Assembly (NCBI GenBank): GCA_903813345.2
Contig: CAIIXF020000011.1
Span: 34,590,166 to 34,650,165, forward strand
DNA length: 60,000 bases
Reading direction: 5' to 3'
Source of the DNA: Owenia fusiformis
Taxonomy: Eukaryota; Annelida; Polychaeta; Sabellida; Oweniidae
The notes under the pieces: generated by a model
What the model was told of the DNA's origin: nothing
Databases searched by the model: none
What the model saw: the letters and a program-made list of their open reading frames with translations, nothing else
Part shown: positions 56,701 to 60,000 of the stretch, one piece after another
Position numbering within the stretch: position 1 is the first letter of the stretch
Layout of the letters: every line of letters begins with the position of its first letter
Translations under genes and position numbers: made by a program

Positions 56701-57281
56701 AAAATGTCAGAAATCATGATTTTTGGTGATCCCTTGAATATTCCCTAAACTCACCTACCCCTATTAACTGCTTGTAAGCCCTCTCTGGAGATATTGTATT
56801 TAAAATGTTTAATTACCAATATTGTCTATTTAAAACTTTATGTTTATAATATATACTTTAATACATGAATTGTAATAATAAGCACATATACAAATTCATA
56901 CACCACAATAAACCATTTGCCACCATAAAACCAACAAATAAATCTATAATTAAAGCATTGCAACATAGATTAAACATATGAATACTTAAGCAATAAAATT
57001 TTTTTTTTAATAATTTATCAATTGTACAAATAACGTGCATGCATTTACACATATATGAAATTTTTTTTTTTCATTTTTGATCCACATATAGATTCATAAA
57101 CATTAAAGTTTATTATATATTTGTGTTTTAGCTGAACCCTATTTCTACATAACACAGACAGGCAATCTGAAGGCCTCTAGAGTGCTTGATGGAACCACCT
57201 ACTCCAAGTTTGCCTTTAGGATCATGGTAGAAGATCATGCAGGCCTCAGTGTTGAGATGTTTATAACAGTGGCGGTAACAC
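50436..57281 (+). CDS. Cadherin-family gene, six exons seen, 3' end not found
   Basis: Join 50436-50789, 51154-51373, 53694-53821, 54338-54542, 56169-56474, 57132-57281: 454 codons, all AG/GT and in phase. The N-terminus has a signal peptide (MNLGLIYLFIISLLLYEIKT; a start six codons upstream is equally open). Repeat EC1 has PLDREKKASYKLTVKATE and the linker DMNDYPPTF. EC2 has KDFDKGENATRLYSIED, NNTGGIYLLKPL and ATDMGVPPLSGSTTVSV. EC3 starts CADTMNYALRGPVP, is split by a Ser/Thr/Pro-rich exon, and resumes with YFYITQTGNLKASRVLDGTT, YSKFAFRIMVEDHAG and MFITVAVT. Calcium motifs are only partly kept. Cadherins mediate calcium-dependent adhesion at the surface. No transmembrane exon was identified. 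If the last exon is not spliced, a TGA follows at 57296 and the product would be a secreted three-repeat protein. The exact subfamily is unknown. Confidence 0.82.
50862..51030. repeat. Dispersed 'ttatgtcacca' repeat, copy in intron 1
   Basis: 'tttttatgtcagtctaccgc', 'tggtaacatattgttacagt', 'ctccaactttttgt' and 'ttgcatgttgatc' match 57455-57580 in order and orientation ('tttttatgtcaccaccag', 'gtgacatattgttatagt'). Confidence 0.65.
51154..51373 (+). CDS. Cadherin-like gene, exon 2
   Basis: Acceptor TTTCATTTCAG|TTG. LTVKATESRPYPNSAYFYVI, then VADMNDYPPTF and the start of EC2. Donor GAAG|GTAATA, phase 1. Confidence 0.85.
51421..51474. repeat. Three perfect 18-bp repeats carrying octamer motifs
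   Basis: Three copies of GTATCATTTGCATTGGGA in the intron 48 bp after exon 2. Each contains ATTTGCAT, the complement of the POU octamer ATGCAAAT. Confidence 0.8.
51475..52698. other. Cadherin intron 2, first part
   Basis: Ordinary AT-rich intron; nothing further recognised. Confidence 0.6.
52699..53060. mobile_element. MITE with TTAA target duplication
   Basis: Perfect 13-bp inverted ends GGATGTTCCCTGG (52703-52715) and CCAGGGAACATCC (53044-53056), flanked by TTAA on both sides. The body is 354 bp, non-coding. TTAA duplication points to piggyBac or Kolobok type machinery (inference). Confidence 0.8.
53061..53693. other. Cadherin intron 2, last part
   Basis: G10 run at 53584. Nothing else recognised. 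Confidence 0.6.
53694..53821 (+). CDS. Cadherin-like gene, exon 3
   Basis: Acceptor TTATTTCAG|AT, donor ACA|GTAGGT. DMRMEPPSEVIDPWETFAVF, NNTGGIYLLKPLTEFGECYI and NLT. It contains the TGxIxLxKPL-like EC2 core. Confidence 0.82.
53822..54337. other. Cadherin intron 3
   Basis: Short 'ccatc(t/c)gtccat' runs near 53885-53925 and an 'aaaatggtagccattttt' self-complementary word at 54107. Nothing coding. Confidence 0.6.
54338..54542 (+). CDS. Cadherin-like gene, exon 4
   Basis: Acceptor GTTATAG|GCT, donor CTAG|GTAAGA. It opens with the cadherin signature ATDMGVPPLSGSTTVSVVYN and ends LLQYNITEFL in EC3. Confidence 0.85.
54543..56168. other. Cadherin intron 4
   Basis: At 54919 an acceptor (TTTTACAG) is followed by TGCCAG and a donor GTGAGA, a possible 6-nt phase-1 microexon. 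Alternatively, the frame reads on for 39 codons to TAG at 55037. Two 'tttttccaaagaagggact' words occur at 55570 and 55624. No other structure. Confidence 0.45.
56169..56474 (+). CDS. Cadherin-like gene, exon 5: symmetric S/T/P-rich cassette
   Basis: 306 bp, phase 1 at both ends, acceptor GATTACAG|TG, donor GATG|GTAAAA. It encodes about 102 residues rich in Ser, Thr, Pro and Asn (NNTSTLLPLNPNDTSTSPGD onward) with N-glycosylation sites, then an acidic segment. Exon 4 also joins exon 6 in frame without it (ITEFL-AEPYFYITQTG), restoring a normal-length cadherin repeat. An optional insert is therefore likely. Confidence 0.72.
56475..57131. other. Cadherin intron 5
   Basis: Very AT-rich with T and A homopolymers. 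No feature recognised. Confidence 0.6.
57132..57281 (+). CDS. Cadherin-like gene, exon 6
   Basis: Acceptor TGTTTTAG|CT. EPYFYITQTGNLKASRVLDG and FAFRIMVEDHAGLSVEMFIT, the C-terminal half of EC3. Donor chosen as AC|GTAGGT (57282), phase 1. An alternative donor is 57275, or the exon reads on to TGA at 57296-57298. Confidence 0.78.
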
Positions 57282-57454
57282 GTAGGTTCATTTCATGATA
57301 GTAGCATTCAAAGCATTCACTTAAAATCAAAACCAATGCAAATATTATATCAAGTTGGCTTATTACACAAAATTATTATCATTGTTGAATCATTTATATT
57401 AATGTCTTGCCCTCCAGAATAAATATTAGCTTGTATAATGTAATGCTAATTCGT

Positions 57455-57580
57455 TGATTTTTATGTCACCACCAGAAGTGGTGACATATTGTTATAGTTT
57501 CCAAATTTTTATGGATGGTGTTCTGTGGTTGGTGTTTGGTTCTGTTATAAATGGCAAATGGTGACAATTTGCATGTTAAT
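57455..57580. repeat. Dispersed 'ttatgtcacca' repeat, second copy
   Basis: It begins with the self-complementary 'gtcaccaccagaagtggtgac' core (57464-57484) and shares several blocks with 50862-51030. Confidence 0.65.
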
Positions 57581-58810
57581 GCCTTGTTTTACAAACCATT
57601 TTAGTCATAAAATGTCATGAGTATTCACCTGTTCAAAGTAAATATGTATCATGATTATTATCTATTGACAGTATATATTATTATTGTCTAGCTATTATTC
57701 ACTCTTAATGCTCCAAGTTGTTGTTTGATAAAATGAATATCCAGATTTTTTAAGTCGATGAAAAGACAATCGAAAGATTTATTTACTTTAATTTGGAGAA
57801 TGCCAATTAGGCAATTTTCATACCCCTTTGACATTTTGAAATTGGCGGTATGATTCATGTTTCTTTTTCTCTACTCACTTCCACATTTTGACAATTATGT
57901 TAGATGTGTTGATTTATAAATTTTGACGACACAATCTTATGACACAACAGCATTTTTGGACTATTTACATTTTATAATTTATTAAACATTTTCTTTCTCT
58001 AATTCAGCCTTGTATTTTCCTTGAATATTATGCGTGTACTATCTCATAACTTTAGACATTGAGACAAAGATCATCTGCACACTTAGACAGCTTTCTGATA
58101 TCCCTCCACATTTGTTTAATCACTCTACTCCCCACCTCTACCAGTTCTATTACCTGACCATTCTTCCATAATCCCTGGACATTTTTCCACTTAAATCGAC
58201 ATATGGCGGAGTCTTCTTTGAAACTTTTCAACTCAAGTTCAAGACCAGTTGTACACTTCTTTCTATTTCCGCAAGGTGAGAGTGTCCACATCTCTGATAT
58301 GAAAATTATTTTAAAAAGGTCGTCATGTATAATTGATAGCGTGCAATGGAGGACTTGCTATATAGATGGGTTAATAGATGGCAGTAATGATTTTGGTTGG
58401 GCAAGAATGCTATTAATAATGTGGAAACCACATAATTATTAGTGTGGATGCCACCTACTATGTCTTATTATGTAAACTATGTTTATTCTTACTAATAAAT
58501 TGAATTGAAAAATTTAAACAACTGACAAAAATCTTTTAATTTCAATGTCAATGGGGATCAAGCCTTTTCCAGAAAACTAAAAAAAATCCTAAGAAACTGA
58601 ACACAGGAAAATATCTTTGAACATCAAAAAGTTCGTTCAACAGAAAATTACATAAAAATCCAAATATGTCATCAAAAATAAAAATGTAATTGACATAAGT
58701 ATCAAATTTCATGCTTGTTTACAACATTGGTTACGGCTCTTACTTTCCATGTCATTTTAGAGCAAGAGAATCAGCTTTTTTATATTGCGAGCTCACATAA
58801 TGGTATCATA
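57581..58810. other. Region between the cadherin exons and the Cys-rich gene
   Basis: Overlapping open frames of 79 codons on both strands (58052-58291 minus, 58203-58442 plus) show no family features and no splice support. An AATAAA at 57419 just upstream could end a short cadherin transcript. Confidence 0.5.
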
Positions 58811-59533
58811 TTAATTGGTTTTAGAATATTTACCTTTAGATTTGCACTTTTTGCACATTTCTTTATCTTCACAATTCAACTGACACAATTCACACTCCAG
58901 TTTTCCATTGGCACATGTGCATTTCTTGCATTTGCCATCTTCTTGTGGCAGCATTAAGGGACCTGGACCATATTCCCCTTCCTTACATACCCTCTTTGCT
59001 AGACATATAACATCAGTGCTACATTTGGTGTTATCTTGACTCATACACTCACATTTAGTACATTTATAGTAGTCCAGTTTATCCTCCGGGTCTCGATACC
59101 ATTGACCAGCTTCTTGGGGATGAATAATATCCTTATAAGTACATGTTATGTACCTACAGCATATTGAAAATATGTTTGCTTTGTGTGTCACACACCTGTA
59201 TCCATCAGGGCACGGAATGCTTCCACCGCCTCTACATTTAAAAGGAATTCCTTCTTTATCCAAATATGGATCAAGGCATCCATTTATGTTCATCTGGCAG
59301 CATGTGAAGTTATCTTTTTTTGAGCAAGTGTATGTATTTGGACATGGTATCCGCCATCCTCTGTTACTACACATTTGGTTCAACTTTGGTTGTCCATTTA
59401 GACAGGTTATCCCAGCATTTGGTGTTTCCTTTGTAGTCATAGGTTCCTCTACTGTTCCTCTACGGTTCCTCTCTTTTCCAACTGTGGCGATAACCAACGT
59501 TAATGCTAAGAACAAAAGAGCTTTGAATATCAT
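58811..59533 (-). CDS. Secreted cysteine-rich protein with Lustrin-type domains
   Basis: 240 codons with a clear signal peptide (MIFKALLFLALTLVIATVG). Two Lustrin-type cysteine domains follow: about 44-81 (CLNGQPKLNQMCSNRGWRIP, CPNTYTC, CCQ) and 86-127 (CLDPYLDKEGIPFKCRGGG, CPDGYRC, CC). Both have the pattern C, G-x-P or similar, C, CP-x2-Y-x-C, CC. From 130 to 235 is a von Willebrand C-like region with CTKCECM and CKKCTCANGKLEC. Such proteins are extracellular, and in molluscs related domains occur in shell-matrix proteins and protease inhibitors; the actual role here is unknown. The end is uncertain: CTAAAG|GTAAAT six codons before the stop is a good donor, so the last residues (KYSKTN) may be intronic and the gene may have more exons at lower coordinates. 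Transcription converges on the cadherin gene. Confidence 0.78.
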   Translation of the reverse strand: MIFKALLFLALTLVIATVGKERNRRGTVEEPMTTKETPNAGITCLNGQPKLNQMCSNRGWRIPCPNTYTCSKKDNFTCCQMNINGCLDPYLDKEGIPFKCRGGGSIPCPDGYRCVTHKANIFSICCRYITCTYKDIIHPQEAGQWYRDPEDKLDYYKCTKCECMSQDNTKCSTDVICLAKRVCKEGEYGPGPLMLPQEDGKCKKCTCANGKLECELCQLNCEDKEMCKKCKSKGKYSKTN

Positions 59534-60000
59534 GATATCGATATTCTCTTTTAGAGTCAGTCACTGTTGTGTTTCTATTAATATAGAGTGTTGACAAGAA
59601 ATTGTGAACTGTTGTTAACCATAATTGAATTATGCAGGCTGAGCAAATATGACTAGAACTAATAAAAAATTATATCCGTTTTCAAATGGCATAAATTGAC
59701 TCATAATTACTTCAAATTCGAAAATATTCTGATCAGTTGATATGGATGTGAAATATCTATTAATTGAATTTTCAACAATTTACTTCTCATTGCTCTTCAT
59801 CTTACTATATATTTTGATTGTTTTATTCAAAAGAAACAATAAAATTTATTAAATGTTTCTTTGCTTTAATACCACCCTTGATAAGAGTGGGGAGGGGGAG
59901 GGGACTGTACATTCTTCTTATATCCTAATTTTTCAACCATTTTCTTAAAAATACGCAACACAACACAAATATTCTGCAAATATGTATCTTCTCACCAAAT
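59534..60000. other. Upstream of the Cys-rich gene
   Basis: AT-rich sequence with no recognised promoter element or gene. A purine-rich 'gtggggagggggagggga' lies at 59888. Confidence 0.5.

Noticed and set aside
58052-58442. Overlapping 79-codon frames on both strands
   Set aside because: No recognisable domain, no splice context, and each is the other's shadow.

Overview
The window is animal nuclear DNA, AT-rich and intron-rich, with GT-AG introns and many mobile elements. The gene set and repeat types (a divergent but complete WDR77/MEP50 homologue, a Lustrin-type cysteine-rich secreted protein, a Gmr1-like Ty3/gypsy element, many hairpin MITEs and minisatellites) suggest a marine lophotrochozoan, most likely a bivalve mollusc. 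That placement is inference; nothing in the sequence names the species.

Layout. 1-867 holds nothing recognisable. 868-6505 is a Ty3/gypsy-type LTR retrotransposon with two 921-bp LTRs that read as identical, a tRNA-Pro-type primer site, a polypurine tract and one long ORF (Gag, protease, then integrase directly, with no reverse transcriptase). 7062-40479 on the minus strand is a WDR77 (methylosome protein 50) gene, which I assembled from eight exons. The coding exons total 1089 bp, every phase matches, and the product is 362 aa. Its introns are swollen by repeats: a 5'-truncated LINE (9697-11680), a 5.77-kb CACTA/EnSpm-like DNA transposon inserted in a 47-bp minisatellite (12131-17895), a 73-bp minisatellite made from the 5' edge of WDR77 exon 7 including its splice acceptor (19451-21420), a 58-bp satellite split by a pogo-like MITE (22308-23087), and a gag-only LTR retrotransposon (24968-34589) whose 5' LTR was later entered by a full-length Tx1/L1-like LINE with two intact ORFs (26007-31203).

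40480-50435 is intergenic and dominated by repeats, including an 828-bp near-perfect palindrome at 41981-42808. From 50436 a plus-strand cadherin-family gene starts, with a signal peptide and six supported exons to 57281. It probably continues beyond what I can see. One exon is a symmetric Ser/Thr/Pro-rich cassette placed inside a cadherin repeat. At 58811-59533 on the minus strand lies a secreted cysteine-rich protein with two Lustrin-type Cys domains and a VWC-like C-terminal part.

The host genes have no evident functional link: WDR77 is a nuclear/cytosolic PRMT5 cofactor, the cadherin is a surface or secreted adhesion protein, and the Cys-rich protein is extracellular. The strongest themes are recent retrotransposition (identical LTRs, intact LINE ORFs, readable target duplications), insertion into tandem arrays inside one gene, and an array that multiplies a real splice acceptor.
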